Shown here: positions 1 to 58,080 of the stretch, piece after piece
How the letters are laid out: each line of letters opens with the position of its first letter
Position numbering within the stretch: position 1 is the first letter of the stretch
NCBI GenBank assembly: GCA_023053685.1
Contig: JALIGW010000005.1
Span: forward strand, 20,920,501-20,984,500
Source of the DNA: Diadophis punctatus similis
Lineage: Eukaryota > Chordata > Lepidosauria > Squamata > Dipsadidae
Direction: 5' to 3'
DNA length: 64,000 nt
Notes under the pieces: generated by a model
Seen by the model: only the letters and a program-made list of their open reading frames with translations
Told to the model about the DNA's origin: nothing
Database searches by the model: none
Position numbers and translations under genes: made by a program

Positions 1-97
<97 letters not shown>

Positions 98-185
98 CTC
101 CATCCATCCATCCATCCATCCATCCATCCATCCATCCATCCATCCATCCATCCATCCATCCATCCATCCATCCATCCATCCATCC

Positions 186-240
<55 letters not shown>

Positions 241-252
241 ATCTATCAAAAT
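1..252. repeat. ATCT/ATCC microsatellite
   Basis: Tetranucleotide array: ATCT units to about 97, ATCC units to about 187, then ATCT units again. It starts at the window edge, so its full length is unknown. Confidence 0.98.
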
Positions 253-329
253 CATATACAGAGATAATTTTTAGTATTATAATCAGTCCTGAGATTTTGT
301 CTTCTAAAATAATTTTCTACTGACTCATT

Positions 330-1075
330 AAAAAACTCCCAAGACCCAGAGCCCACTGTTACAACATTGCCAAAAAGGCATTAAGAGTTGTTAACCTAAT
401 CTTGCATATCTTCTTCTCTGGTAATATTGCACTTTTAACCAGAGCATACAAAACATTTGCTAGACCAATTCTCGAATACATCTCATCTGTCTGGAACCCG
501 CACTACATATCGGACATTAATACAATTGAGCGAGTCCAGAGATATTTCACGAGAAGAGTCCTCCACTCCTCTGTTCGCAACAGAATACCTTATGCCACCA
601 GAAATTTTGGGGTTAGACAATTTAGAACTACGTCGCCTTCTGTCTGACCTAAGTGTAGCACATAAAATTATCTGCTACAATGCCCTGTCAATGACTACTT
701 CAGCTTCAACCGCAACAATACACGAGCACACAATTTACAAACTTAAGGTAAACTACTCCAAACTCGATTGCAGAAAATACGACTTCAGCAACAGAGTGGT
801 CAATGCCTGACTCTGTGGTTTCTTCCCCAAACCCCCAAAACTTTAACCTTAGACTATATATTGTTGACCTCACCCCATTCCTAAGAGGTCTGTAAGGGGC
901 GTGCATAAGCGCACCAATGTGCCTATTGTCCCTGTCCTAATGTCCCCAAGTATTCGTAACCATATCATGTATTCATAACCATGTTTATACATTCATGTAT
1001 TCATAATCATGTTTATACTTTCTCTGTAATCTTATATATGCTTGACAAATAAAATAAATAAAAATAAATATAGAC
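330..1075 (+). mobile_element. CR1/L2-type LINE 3' fragment (family 1)
   Basis: Broken frames encode the C-terminal part of a non-LTR reverse transcriptase: RPILEYISSVWNPHYISDIN, IERVQRYFTRR, then LDNLELRRLLSDLSVAHKII and KLDCRKYDFSNRVVNA. The frame shifts near 610 and again near 800. The 3' end is CTTGACAAATAAAATAAATA. A second copy lies in inverted orientation at 30955-31468. It is a decayed, 5'-truncated copy. Confidence 0.8.
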
Positions 1076-1764
1076 AGTTATGAATATACCCACATAATAT
1101 TTTCTATACATAATAAAATACTAAAATCCTCCAATGAATTACATGTAAGGTTAATGGTTTAAAGTTTCTGTTGTTGTAACAAGTTAGTAATTATTATTTA
1201 ATTATCCTTATTAGCAAAGTAAACAAGCATAATATACTTATTTAAGCCAATTTCTTAGTTCCCTCCAGAACTTGCTGTTTATTGGATGTTGACAACAATT
1301 ATCAAGATTATTTATAGGTTTTACATGTACATCTCAATGTCAGTACAAATAGTAAAGCTTTCATTCTCTCTTTGTCAGTACTGTAATAAATGTTTAATAA
1401 TATTAGGTGATATTTCTCTTCCTAAAGAATCAAGTAGTCCATAATTACAATCAACTCCCATTATTATTTTATATTCTCAGGAGATTCTACATTCTTGCAG
1501 ATTAGTCTGTTATGCTTATTATGCCATCTGTTCTTCATTTCACAAGTTTCCCTTAGGTGAATATAATGTAAAAAGAGTTACATTAGCAAATATTTTCCCA
1601 TATGTCAAAATTTATGGGGTGACCTATCTCTTGCACTCCATTTATCATTATTTTACACAGAAATGCAGCACTTTATTTTAACAGCACTTCAAAGATTTCT
1701 GAAACTACTTGTTTTCTGTCAATAAATGTTATTAAGTTTGTGTCTGTTTCTGAAATAAAAAATG

Positions 1765-1892
1765 TTTGGTGCAATGGGTAAGGTGCTGGATTAGAAACCA
1801 GGTTATAGTGAGTTCTGGTTTCAATCCAACCCACCTTACAGGGTTGTTCTTGTGGAAAAAGAAGAAGAAATGGGAGCATTATGTACAATTTT
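1765..1892 (+). mobile_element. Old tRNA-derived SINE remnant
   Basis: A tRNA-like head (GGTAAGGTGCTGGATTAG, then a degenerate box B, GGTTTCAATCC) is followed by ACCTTACAGGGTTGTTCTTG. It resembles the SINE at 18721 but is more decayed. Exact family not assigned. Confidence 0.45.
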
Positions 1893-2711
1893 AGAAACTT
1901 TGCATTGACTAAGCCATATTCTCTACTGAAAATGCAAATTTTTAAAACTATGTCCTCTTGCCAAGAAGCTATTAAACTTTATCCATGTCACATGTCCTAA
2001 ATACATTTTTAGATTCAGTTTTTAATATTTTAATATTTAATCTTCTTTTGACTGATTTTATATTTTATCAAAAGTTAAAAGTTTTAATTTTATCTAAAGT
2101 TATCAAAAGTCACAGATAAAATTTCATCCTGGATTATCTCTGACTCTTTGCTAGATACTACTGTATGCGAAAATTTCAGTTTCTTTAAAATTAACATATT
2201 GTGGAAATGTTTATTATTACCAGTCTAAAAAATAAAACCTAGAGCTATTTCACAAAGCTACTGGTCTCTCCTTTTTAAAACAATTAATTGTCAATTAAAT
2301 ATCCAGAAACAGACATTATATGATGCCAAACTACATCTGGCCTTTGGCCTCATTTTATGGCGCTCTTGCTTTAATTTTTTTTAAATTCAATATGAGACCT
2401 TTCCTGCAACTTGCTAATGGTTAAGAAACAGAAAGAGAAATTAAGAAAAAAAAAGAATAAAATTTTCTACTCCTGAAATAGTTTGATACAACTATTACTT
2501 CATTGTTAATAGTTAAATGAGGAGAGGCACATTATTCTTTATGACTAATACCTGTATAATATCATTCAATGTTAATGAAAAAATTGATTTCATTAGTTTA
2601 TTTCTGTGCTTTCAATACACAGTTGCTATTTGCCTGAGATTTATACATTTGCTGGTGTTCATATTCAGATTTCATTAAAATAAATAAAGATTAAAAAAAA
2701 TCACAACATAC

Positions 2712-48511
<45,800 letters not shown>

Positions 48512-48720
48512 GCCTTTTCAGCTATTTTTTCAGACTTCGTTCAGAATCTGCTGGAAGAAAAAACAATCCAGGATGAAAATCAAAATAATATTTTAGGTTC
48601 TTTTACCCTGAAATTTTCAGCCATTTTGCAAGATTATTTGGGATTCAATAGCTGCGCTAATTGTGACCTGGCTGTATTTTTGATATAGTTCCAATACAAA
48701 AGAATATATATGTGTGTAGT

Positions 48721-48958
48721 TCAGAGTTGAACTGTGGAGTTCTTGGTGCTCTCTGAGCTTAGTTTTTTTCTTGTAGATGTTTCATTATCCAATTAAATAA
48801 CATCCTCAGTGCAAGTGAGTGTGAAGTTTTCTCCCTGCCTATATACAGTCAGTGTTACACACTCACTTGCACTGAAGATGTTACTTAGTTGGGCAATGAA
48901 ATGTCTGCAAGAAAACTAAGCTCAGAGAGCACCAGCAACTCCACAGTTTAACTCTGAA
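48721..48958. repeat. Foldback repeat, probably Penelope-derived
   Basis: Arms of about 95 bp, from TCAGAGTTGAACTGTGGAGT at the left and its complement ACTCCACAGTTTAACTCTGA at the right, enclose a loop of about 45 bp. The arms recall terminal segments of Penelope-like elements by memory of the family. It sits in CFAP46 intron 1, about 400 bp from the putative promoter. Confidence 0.6.
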
Positions 48959-49361
48959 TTTTCTCCTTGGTAGTTCCTTGATATGTATTTGTTCCTTAAT
49001 TAGGATATTTAATATTAGGTTAGGTACATCTAAATAAATAAATAAATATTGTCTTCTGCTTAATTGTTTGCCTGATATTAATCTCTACTTACTGGGTATT
49101 GACTACTGGTGAGAAGGTGTTCTGATCTTTTTGTTTCCTCCTTAGCCTTTTTATTATCTGCTTTGAATGCTGTGTAAAATCTGATTTAGGTCTGCCTATT
49201 GTTGGCTGCTAACCATGTTCGCAGGATGAGAAATACGCCATCCAGTGGCAAATCTATAACAATTTTTTGCAAGTATGACTCATACCATCAAGAATTCAGG
49301 TTTGTTGTTTAGAGCTTATTTGAGGTGTGCGTGTATCACCACAGACACACACAGAGGTTAC

Positions 49362-49720
49362 CTGCTGGGATTGCTCTCAAACGGCGCCGCATCAGCTCTG
49401 CTGCCACTCCCTCGGCTTCTTCTTCAGTCCTGCCCGCCCCCGACGGCCAGTCCAGGACCGTCTCCACTCGCTCCTGCGCCGGTAGTAAGCGGACCTCCCT
49501 CCACTTCGTTTCCGAGGCGCTCCGGGACCGGCTCCCCGCTACGCCGGGAGCAACTTCAAGCGCCGCGCGCCACCGCGTCCCTCGGTCTCTTAGCAACGGA
49601 CCGCTTGCTGAGCGATTCATTCAGTCTGCTCGCTTCCCTACGGGATCCTTGAGAAGTCAGAATTCCTTCCCAAGCGAACGGTTCCACCACCACCCCTGCC
49701 CCGAGAGACGTCAGTAACTG
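49362..49720 (-). promoter_or_regulatory. CFAP46: CpG-rich promoter and non-coding exon 1 of CFAP46
   Basis: This GC- and CpG-rich block stands out in an AT-rich neighbourhood. On the minus strand it ends in a strong donor, CAGCAG|GTAACC, after 49362, which can join the exon 2 acceptor at 48550/48551. There is no in-frame ATG that reads through, because exon 2 has a TGA just before its ATG, so exon 1 is probably all 5' UTR. No TATA box is evident. The transcription start is inferred, not seen. Intron 1 (48551-49361) holds a Penelope-type foldback at 48721-48958. Confidence 0.7.
49585..49597. promoter_or_regulatory. RFX-type X-box in the CFAP46 promoter region
   Basis: The plus strand reads GTCTCTTAGCAAC. 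This fits the X-box pattern RYYNYY-N-RRNRAC at every defined position. RFX factors bind X-boxes upstream of cilium genes. The site lies 223-235 bp upstream of the exon 1 donor, inside the CpG-rich block. Binding is inferred from sequence and location only. Confidence 0.6.
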
Positions 49721-49933
49721 CAGAGATTTAGAGATTCTGCTTGTCGCTTTAAACTGTTGCTTAAAATACCCGGGAAAGCTGAGAGTAAATAGAATTGAGA
49801 CAAAAAAAAAATAGAAGCAATTTTTTTTGGGGTGTGTGTGTGTGAACTTGTTCCTAAGAATTTTAGTAGCAGTCCGATCTATACGTGGCACACTGGAGAC
49901 CCTGTGAAAATGACTTAAGAAAGCTCTAAGCCA

Positions 49934-50160
49934 GTATTTCTCCACCTCAACAACTTTAAGTTGTGCGGAGTTCAAAACCCAGAATTCCATAGACAGCCTG
50001 CATTTGAGGTTTGGAAGCATTGCTCTAGTCCAGGCAGGGGTGAGGAACGATGGCTCCTTTATGACTTGTGGACTTCAACTCCCAGAATTCCATGGCTGGT
50101 TCAGGAATTCTGGGAGTTGAAGTCCACAAGTCATAAAGGGGCCATCGTTCCCCACCACCG
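49934..50160. mobile_element. Foldback hAT MITE next to an older relative
   Basis: 50031-50160 is a 130-bp hairpin with ends CAGGCAGGGGTGAGG and CCCCACCACCG and a perfect 8-bp TSD CTCTAGTC (50023-50030, 50161-50168). 49934-50022 is a related, older fragment starting CAGTATTTCTCCACC. Confidence 0.85.
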
Positions 50161-50664
50161 CTCTAGTCTAAGGAATCTATTCAGTGTCAATATTCTGTGT
50201 GAGAGAATGAGAGACAAATAAAGTTGGCTGGCAACAGTTGTTAAATCATTCTTACACCGTTGTTGCAGGCTGGGATTTTGCTAAGGGAAAGAGAATGATA
50301 TACAAGAATCTTACTCAATGCAGATGGACAGTATAGTCCAATGTTATTATTACTGGACGGTGTAGTTTCCTGCTAAAAATCTCTCTTACAATCTTTTGCA
50401 TAAGCTTACTTTGTCTAAAATTGAAGCAGATTATTGACTCAAAGATTTGAGCTCTCTATGAGCAGAGGCACTGGTGCACTGGAGTATTCAGTGTCGGGAT
50501 AACCAGGTCCACAAAACAGGCAATCTCCTTTTTGATTTAAATGAGGCTTGTGTTCTATATGCATATTTATAATCCAACAAATATTACAAAAAATAAAATA
50601 TGTCTAACGTTTTACTCTCCAAAGAATGAAAATCAGGGTAGCTCGACCATTGACCATATGTCCA

Positions 50665-51210
50665 TGTTATAAGGAAATATCCTTTTAGGTTCAGTTCCAA
50701 GTGGGGAAAAAGACACTGGATTCATGAAGGTTGCTTGGAAGGAAGGTTTAATGGTGGACAGGAGCACATGGCAGGAGCCCCTGTACAGAAAAGGTAACTT
50801 ACATGGTTGTGTGGTGAAGAGAAAAAAGAGAAAGAGATATGCTGAGTTCCTGGTTTTTATAGTGTAAGTTGGGTCCCACCTCTTAGATTTCCTTTTCCTG
50901 TATAGAAATGTATCCCATTGGCTCTCAGACCCCCCAGGGGCATGCTGGGGTGGCTCTTGGCTTTTGTCTAATCCAGCTTTGGCTGAAATGAAAGGGCCTT
51001 GGGCTAATCCTATTATGGTTTTGTCATGCAAAAGACTTTCAGCCAGGTGAGAGGAATATGTGAGCTTAGCAGGGGTGGGGGTTTCCAAGAGGAGTCTTTT
51101 GTTTGTTTAAAAGCATGTTTCCAGATATATTCCACATAATATTTCCTACATTTTAATATCTCCTAGGATATCTCATTTCCTAGGAGAGGGGTGGGTGCTA
51201 ACTTCCTACA
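50665..51210 (-). repeat. LTR (3' copy)
   Basis: Only a handful of changes from the other LTR are visible, clustered at about 51110-51150 (one A indel and a few substitutions). Confidence 0.93.
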
Positions 51211-52163
51211 ATCCCTCATTTTTTTTTCAAAACATGTGAGTGCAACACATGTTTTGACACAAGCTTCAAATTGATCAGGTCAGGGAGATTTTATGGGTGC
51301 TTTCAATTTTCTCTGATGCAGAGGGGAAGACGTTGAAAGAGGCAGTTGAAAGAGGCAGCAGCAGGATTCCTTCAGTGGCTCCCAAAAGGAGAGCTTTCAA
51401 CCATGATGGTCAATGGCCAGGGCAAAAGTTCTGGCAATAAATTTACAGTATCCAATTTTCCATGCCAATTATGTTCAGATGTTTGATAACACTTTCGATG
51501 AGCTCCCAGACAGGTTTCAAGCAAGCACAGGCCCCACAATATTCCCACAGCCATGGTTTACCTTGAAATCACAGGCTGCCCATTTCCAAGGGATGGTTCT
51601 TGAATCTGCCCTAGCTCTTACTTTAGTGCATCTAGGATTTGTGAGTCCAAATTGAAATTAGCCAGTGTGCAATCTAGGCTTTTCCTTTTTTTTTTTTTTT
51701 TTTTTAGAATGAGCCCTGGGACTCTTACTCCTGAGACCACCAGTGCAAAATACCTTGCTTTACTGGGCAGCAGTCAGGCCTTGGGTTTTCGAAGATCCTT
51801 TCTGCTAGCTCTTCAAGTGGGGAAATTGCCTGAGGGGATCTGTCCCCTTCTCCCATGGAATTAGCAGGGAGATATGACTGCCTGGGCTTTAATGCCACAA
51901 AGCAAGAGTCAAAACAACAACAACAACAACAAAAAAAAAAAAACCCAGCAAGCTAAAAGCAGCTTTGGGTGGGGGTAGGTGAAAAAAGGGATAACCTCAG
52001 TCTAATTCTGAATGGCGTGTCTCTGTGTGTTTGTGTATGCAGCTACAAATTTACCTCCCACTAGACAGAAATCTAAAGTGTACAGAACTCACTGTGGCAA
52101 CCACTCCCAATACAATTCTTACATGAGTACATTAAACTGATTACAATATAGATGAGACAAGAA

Positions 52164-52495
52164 AGAGAAACGTTACAATGAATTTCAGTGAATGAAGCAA
52201 GGAAAGAAAGAAAACAAAGAAAAAAAACTTTACAATGAATTTCTGTGACTGAAGCAAAGAAAGAAAAACTTTACAATGAATTTCTGTGACTGAAGCAAAG
52301 AAAGAAAGAAAAACTTTACAATGAAGTTCTGTGACTGAAGCAAAGAAAGAAAGAAAAACTTTACAATGAATTTCTGTGACTGAAGCAAAGAAAGAAAACT
52401 TTACAATGAATTTCTGTGACTGAAGCAAAGAAAGAAAACTTTACAATGAATTTCTGTGACTGAAGCAAAGAAAGAAAACTTTACAATGAAGTCCC
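52164..52495. repeat. Minisatellite of about 40-bp units
   Basis: Seven to eight units built on TTTACAATGAATTTCTGTGA plus CTGAAGCAAAGAAAGAAA, 39-44 bp each, inside the LTR element. The first unit is the most divergent. Confidence 0.93.
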
Positions 52496-54031
52496 CCCCT
52501 CCCCCCTAGTCTTTTCAGCTGTCTGCTGGGGATTGAAAATAGATGTTTGGTCTTTATTTGTCCATCTCAGGGTCCTTTCATTCATGTCTGCTGGGTGGCC
52601 TTAGGTGTTGGTGGTAAGGCTGGTCAGCCAGGCTTGGAAAGATCTGCTCCACTCTGGTTGCTGTGATGACTAGAGGACTAGATTCAAACCCAATTCTGGC
52701 TCAAATGGATGGAATGTCTTTACTGGAGGCAGTTTCTGAGCCCATTTGGTCTGCTTCCATAGGCTTCAGGATCATGTGTGCAGGGCTGAAAGACATAAGA
52801 ACAGGGTCCCTTCCCCCTTTTGCTGGTAATTCTACCACGAGAGGCATTGTAAAAGGATTAGAGATTTGGGGGGGGGGTAGATAGCTTGTAGGCAGGGTTT
52901 GAGGAAAACAAACAACACATCAGTATCGCAGTTAAATCAATTATAACAAAATGGAGACATCACCGGGGAAAAAATGAACAGACATTTCCATCTTAGCAGA
53001 GAATTGGTATCCATTAAACATCACAGAAGAGCAATATTAAAACTGTTTGCATGTACATACAGTAAATGTGAGAATGAAATTTTCCTGTAAATTAACTTAA
53101 AACATTGTCCCTTAAATTTTGGCTTTTCTTAAAAACACCGAGAGGAATAGGAAAATTGAACTCTGTTCCTTGTCCCAGATCAGGTTGGCCAGTCCTAACT
53201 GGGCAAAGACATTTTCCTTTCTTTTCAGTGCTTTTAATTTTCTAACAATTTGAAATTCATATCTCTAGGAAACAGAGATATTTTACAGTTGCAATTACCT
53301 CGAGTGCGCACAAGACAAGACAAAGACGTACACAGACACAAAAACATGGACAAAGAGGATGACAGGACACACACACAAGTCCTTCCTGCCATAAATCTCA
53401 GTTAAAATTAGGGAAGGCACAAGTCTTAACAAACAAACCACGTGGTTACATATAAGAGAGAGAGAAGAAAAGAGAGAGAGAAGAAACAACAAACACCTCA
53501 ACATTTTTCCTTTTCTGTTTTCTTAAGTACCTTTATTTAGCCAAATTGGCTGTTTTGTTTTGTTTTGTTTCTCTGTGTCATCCCTCAGCAAAGCCCATTT
53601 TCTACACAAGTTTCCTGCTTTTACTTTTTTGCACATTCCTGTCATACAGATATATTCCTGGCGTCCCAGGTTCCAAGCCCACACAAGGGTCTCCGCCACC
53701 CACGAACTAGAGCTTCCCATGATCCTTTAAATGTAAGGTTCACTTTGGCTTAGCTAGTGACGCGCTCAACAGTTTCAGAGACTAAAAAAACTCTGGGAAG
53801 GACTTCCGATTCTCTCGTAGAAGTAAGGCCCCCTTCCTGTAGGGAATCTCTCTAGGTTTATCAGATCCAAAAAGGGGATCTGCGAGGACTAGCCGCCCCT
53901 GTACAGCTAGTACTAGGACCTCCACACTCACGGGCTTCACATTTAAAACTGAAAATTCTGGGGTTTGCTTTTGGGATGTGCACATAAAAACGACAACAAT
54001 AACAACAAAATTTGCTTTCCCACCCTTCAAT

Positions 54032-54053
54032 CACACACACACACACACACACA
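54032..54053. repeat. CA microsatellite
   Basis: Eleven CA units inside the LTR element. Confidence 0.9.
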
Positions 54054-54199
54054 CATTCTTCCTCCTTCCCTAACAGAAGGTCCTGTGCTCTGTAAACGCT
54101 AAACAGAACTTACACAAATCAAAACAGAGAAAGAGAAGACATTGACACATAGGCTGGTAGATGAGAAAGAAACTCTATACTACCAAATGAGGATAAACA

Positions 54200-54890
54200 A
54201 AAATAATTCAATATTATGAAAAGCTGTATGAGCAAGAAGTTTCAGAAAAATAAAATTAAAGAATATTTGGAAAAAATGGAATTGCCTAAAGTACCAGAAA
54301 AGGACAAAAACTATTAAATGAATGAATATCAATGATGGAATTATCAGAAGCAGATCAAGAGACAAAAGAACAACCAAACACCAGGACCAGGTGGGCCAGT
54401 GGCAGAATTTTACAAAGATTTTACATAATGAGGTATTGATTGATGTAAAGGTACCACATTCCTGAATGGGAGCAAATATTACTTTGATTCCAAAATAAGA
54501 TTCAGATTTAATGCAGATAAAACTATAGGCCCATCTCTTCACTGAATGCTGACTATAAAATATATACTTCAATAATGGCAGCAAACTAAAAGGTTCCTAA
54601 ATGAATTTATACATTCAGCTCTCTTAAGCTTTTTCTAAGAGACAGATTAAAAACAAAATGAGAATGATTTTAAATACATAAAAAAAAGGCACAAGAAAAG
54701 GATGCTATTGATTTTGATACTGGAAGTGCTAAATATAAATATTATGGCAGACACAGAAATTAAAGGCATGGAAACTTTGAAAACTAATTTTGCACCAAGT
54801 GAGAAATAAAATATGTTAATAACCAACCTTACTGACAATTTTGTTGTCCAAAAGGTAGAGAAGAGAACTAGAGGAGATAATTAAGTCCAT
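54200..54890 (+). mobile_element. L1-like RT fragment, strongly decayed
   Basis: Broken plus-strand frames read like the L1 RT region: a PGPGGPVAEFYKDF block at about 54378-54420, then a degenerate ITLIPK and a YRPISL-like block at about 54480-54560. No frame is longer than a few dozen codons. Confidence 0.55.
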
Positions 54891-55179
54891 ACTTGACTTA
54901 ATACTTACAAACAAAGAAGAAGTTGTAGAAGGATTTGAAACTGCATCATTAACATAACAAAAACGATTCAACACAATTGAACACACTAAAGTCTTAGATT
55001 TTAAAATAAAGCTGACCTTAATAAACTCAAGAGAAACTTGAGAAAGATTCCTTGGATGAAAGTCTTAAAGGAAAGAAGCAACTCAAGAAGCTTTGTAAAC
55101 TCTGAAAAAACTTGATTATAAAAGCCAATTGCACAAAACCAATCAGGAAAAAAAAACCAGAAATCCAAGAAACACCAGC

Positions 55180-55740
55180 ATGGCTGCACAAAGACCTCAC
55201 TGACAAATTGAATGAATGAAGGACAGATACAAAAATGGAAACAGGGACACATAACTAAAGCAGAATATCAGCAGATAGCAAGAATCTGTAAAGAAAAATC
55301 AGGGAACAAAAGCCTTGAATGAACAACGACTTGCAACAAAGTGAAAGATAATATAAAAGATTCTTCCAATACATAAAAAAAAAAAACAAGAAGAAAAATC
55401 AAGGAAACAGTTGGACCACTAAGGAGAGAAGGCAACACAGAGAAAGCCATGAGTTGCTTAACTCATTATTTGCATGTCTTCTTGCAAAAAGAAATGCAAC
55501 CCAACTAACCAGAAATATAACTGGAAAGGAAAAAATAAAACAGACTGTAAACTAAAGTTAAAATAAGCAAAAACAGTAAGAGAACACCAGGTCCCAGAGT
55601 CCTAAAGGAGCTGGTAAATGAAATCTCAGAACCACTGCACATCTTAAAAAAAAAATCTTGGGACACGGGGACCACCTGAGAAACTGGGAAAAAGCTAATG
55701 TGGTTCCCATCTTCAAAAAGAAAGAAAAAAAAAACAACAA
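55180..55740 (+). mobile_element. CR1-like LINE fragment, strongly decayed
   Basis: Plus-strand pieces resemble the CR1 RT start: RFFQYIK at about 55350, VGPLRREGNTEKAMSC at about 55410, then PGPRVLKELVNEISEPLHIL at about 55590 and a degenerate ANVVPIFKK at about 55695. Several frameshifts. Confidence 0.6.
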
Positions 55741-56306
55741 CAAAATTCTGAGTCCATGGTTCTAAGGCAAAGAAAAGTAAAATCCTACCCCTAGGTAAGG
55801 AAAACCAAAAATATAGATAACTATTATAAATTGGTGCAACAAATTAAAACAGATTTGGAGAAGTGGAAAAGAACCACCATAAAATGAGTATCCTGCAATG
55901 GCTAGCAGACAAAACAGGGCTGGGGGGGGAGAAGGGGGGGGGAAGGAAATATCAAAGGATTTAGGAAGATACATTAACTTGGTTAAACAAAAAGCATGAT
56001 TATTTTTTCCCTAAAATGATTTGTACCCAGACAACACACTATTCAATTGAAATTGGAATTTACATATGCCATAAAGTATAATTAAAAAGCAAAAATTACC
56101 CCCCACACACATACACACATGCAAACACACATTTCCCAGTTTTCTATGGTTTAAAGTAAAATTTAGAGGTAGGTACTCACCTTCTTTCCAAGCAGCCCTT
56201 GAATCAAAACCCCTTTAAAACCTACTTCCCAATGGCCAAGGCCTAATAAATTTATTTAGGCCAGGATCATTGAAGAGGCTACTTGGAATCCATCTGGCTC
56301 GCCAAT

Positions 56307-56852
56307 TGTTATAAGGAAATATCCTTTTAGGTTCAGTTCCAAGTGGGGAAAAAGACACTGGATTCATGAAGGTTGCTTGGAAGGAAGGTTTAATGGTGGA
56401 CAGGAGCACATGGCAGGAGCCCCTGTACAGAAAAGGTAACTTACATGGTTGTGTGGTGAAGAGAAAAAAGAGAAAGAGATATGCTGAGTTCCTGGTTTTT
56501 ATAGTGTAAGTTGGGTCCCACCTCTTAGATTTCCTTTTCCTGTATAGAAATGTATCCCATTGGCTCTCAGACCCCCCAGGGGCATGCTGGGGTGGCTCTT
56601 GGCTTTTGTCTAATCCAGCTTTGGCTGAAATGAAAGGGCCTTGGGCTAATCCTATTATGGTTTTGTCATGCAAAAGACTTTCAGCCAGGTGAGAGGAATA
56701 TGTGAGCTTAGCAGGGGTGGGGGTTTCCAAGAGGAGTCTTTTGTTTGTTTAAAAAGCATGTTTCCAGATGTTTCCACAGAATATTTCCTACATTTTAATA
56801 TCTCCTAGGATATCTCATTTCCTAGGAGAGGGGTGGGTGCTAACTTCCTACA
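56307..56852 (-). repeat. LTR (5' copy)
   Basis: The partner of the LTR at 50665. A TATAAAA box lies on the minus strand at about 56500. Confidence 0.93.
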
Positions 56853-57052
56853 TCCATAATCAAGATTGGATTTTGATTTTAGGTTGCTTGGTATCTGGAA
56901 CTTTTTTTTTCGTGGAGAATTAGAGCAATATGTTGTCTCAAAGATAAAATCATCTTCTGTAACAGAAGCAGATTCCTTTTATGCAAGGTCTATTTACATA
57001 AGAATTAATTCCATTAAAAATGAGAATGATAAATAAATTGATAAGTTTATGG

Positions 57053-57208
57053 CAGTAGTGGGTTCTAAAAATCCTTTACTACTGGTTCGCATGCGCGCTT
57101 GCGCGCGCCACTTCTACACAGAAGCGTCCCAGGCGGCTGGGTGGAACCTCCTGCCACCGGCGCTACCGATTCTTAGAACTGGGCTGAACTGGGAGCAACT
57201 CACCACTG
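57053..57208. mobile_element. hAT MITE, family A
   Basis: Ends CAGTAGTGGGTTCTAAAA and GAGCAACTCACCACTG, with a perfect 8-bp TSD GTTTATGG (57045-57052, 57209-57216). 156 bp. Close relative of the copy at 45116. The region 57217-58080 after it shows nothing I recognise. Confidence 0.95.
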
Positions 57209-58080
57209 GTTTATGGTTAATAATTTTTTATCCACTAATAACAGTATCTTTGTAATACTAATCAGTTATCACTGAAATAGTATGCATAATCTTATTATTA
57301 TTATTTTGGCACAGTAGTTACATGACCAAAATTCATTAGTTGGGAAATGAACATTAGGATAGTGAAATCCTACATCAAAGGCTATCCATTTGGATAACTT
57401 TAGTATTATGAGAGAGAGGCAGAGAGAAATGAAAAGAAAGAGAGACTTCAATCTTAAATTTTGTCTGTACCATTCAATCATAGAACATTTGCTTGATGTC
57501 TTTTTTTTATGCTGCAGCAGTATGCAGGTTTCTTTTTACTACAAAAAATAAAAAAGTGAAGCATCATTTACTAACAAGCATCCTGTACAGTAAATACAGT
57601 ATTTTCAGATTTCAAGAGCTGTTTGTTAACACAGTTGAAGATGATAGCTTTGAGAGAATCATGCAGATGTTAATCTGCATTGACACGCATTCTTACATTC
57701 CATCCTTTTTTTAGGATAATTTTTTTGGAGATGAAAGGCACTGCCAACTGCAACTATGGCTTTGGGCTATAGTTCCTTGTAATTGCCCCAAACATCAGGT
57801 TCTTATCTATCAGTAGAATCAACTGGTTATGAATGGTTATCCTTTGAGATGGAAAGCTTTAATATAGCTGATCTCTTCTCAGTATACTTACCCAAGCATG
57901 TTTTAGAGAAAGAAAATATTTCACAGATGAGCAGTACCAAATGAAAACTCTGTCAGAGATGAATGGGATATTGTCAAACTCTACTGCCAGTGTTTAATTC
58001 CATCATTCAGAGAGAATGCAAACAGAAATTTATGTGAGCAGTGTTGCAGAAGCCACCACCCTCTTCTAAAGTTTAAGAAG

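Larger units (their letters stand above)
50665..56852 (-). mobile_element. LTR retroelement with near-identical LTRs and a non-coding interior
   Basis: Two direct 546-bp LTRs (50665-51210 and 56307-56852) begin TGTTATAAGG and end TTCCTACA as read on the plus strand. They are flanked by the 4-bp duplication TCCA (50661-50664, 56853-56856). Minus orientation is inferred from ACTATAAAAACC inside the LTR, a purine-rich AAAAAAAAATGAGGGAT beside the lower LTR, and a primer-site-like TTGGCGAGCC beside the upper LTR. No gag, protease, RT, integrase or env frame is recognisable; the interior holds a minisatellite and L1- and CR1-like fragments. The 4-bp TSD suits an ERV1/gammaretrovirus-like or related group. 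It is non-autonomous. Confidence 0.85.

Noticed and set aside
1..2711. Next CFAP46 exon (exon 25)
   Set aside because: No frame with the expected conserved residues and splice sites was found; the exon probably lies outside the window.
52164..52495. CRISPR array
   Set aside because: Units are contiguous near-identical tandem repeats without unique spacers, in vertebrate DNA.
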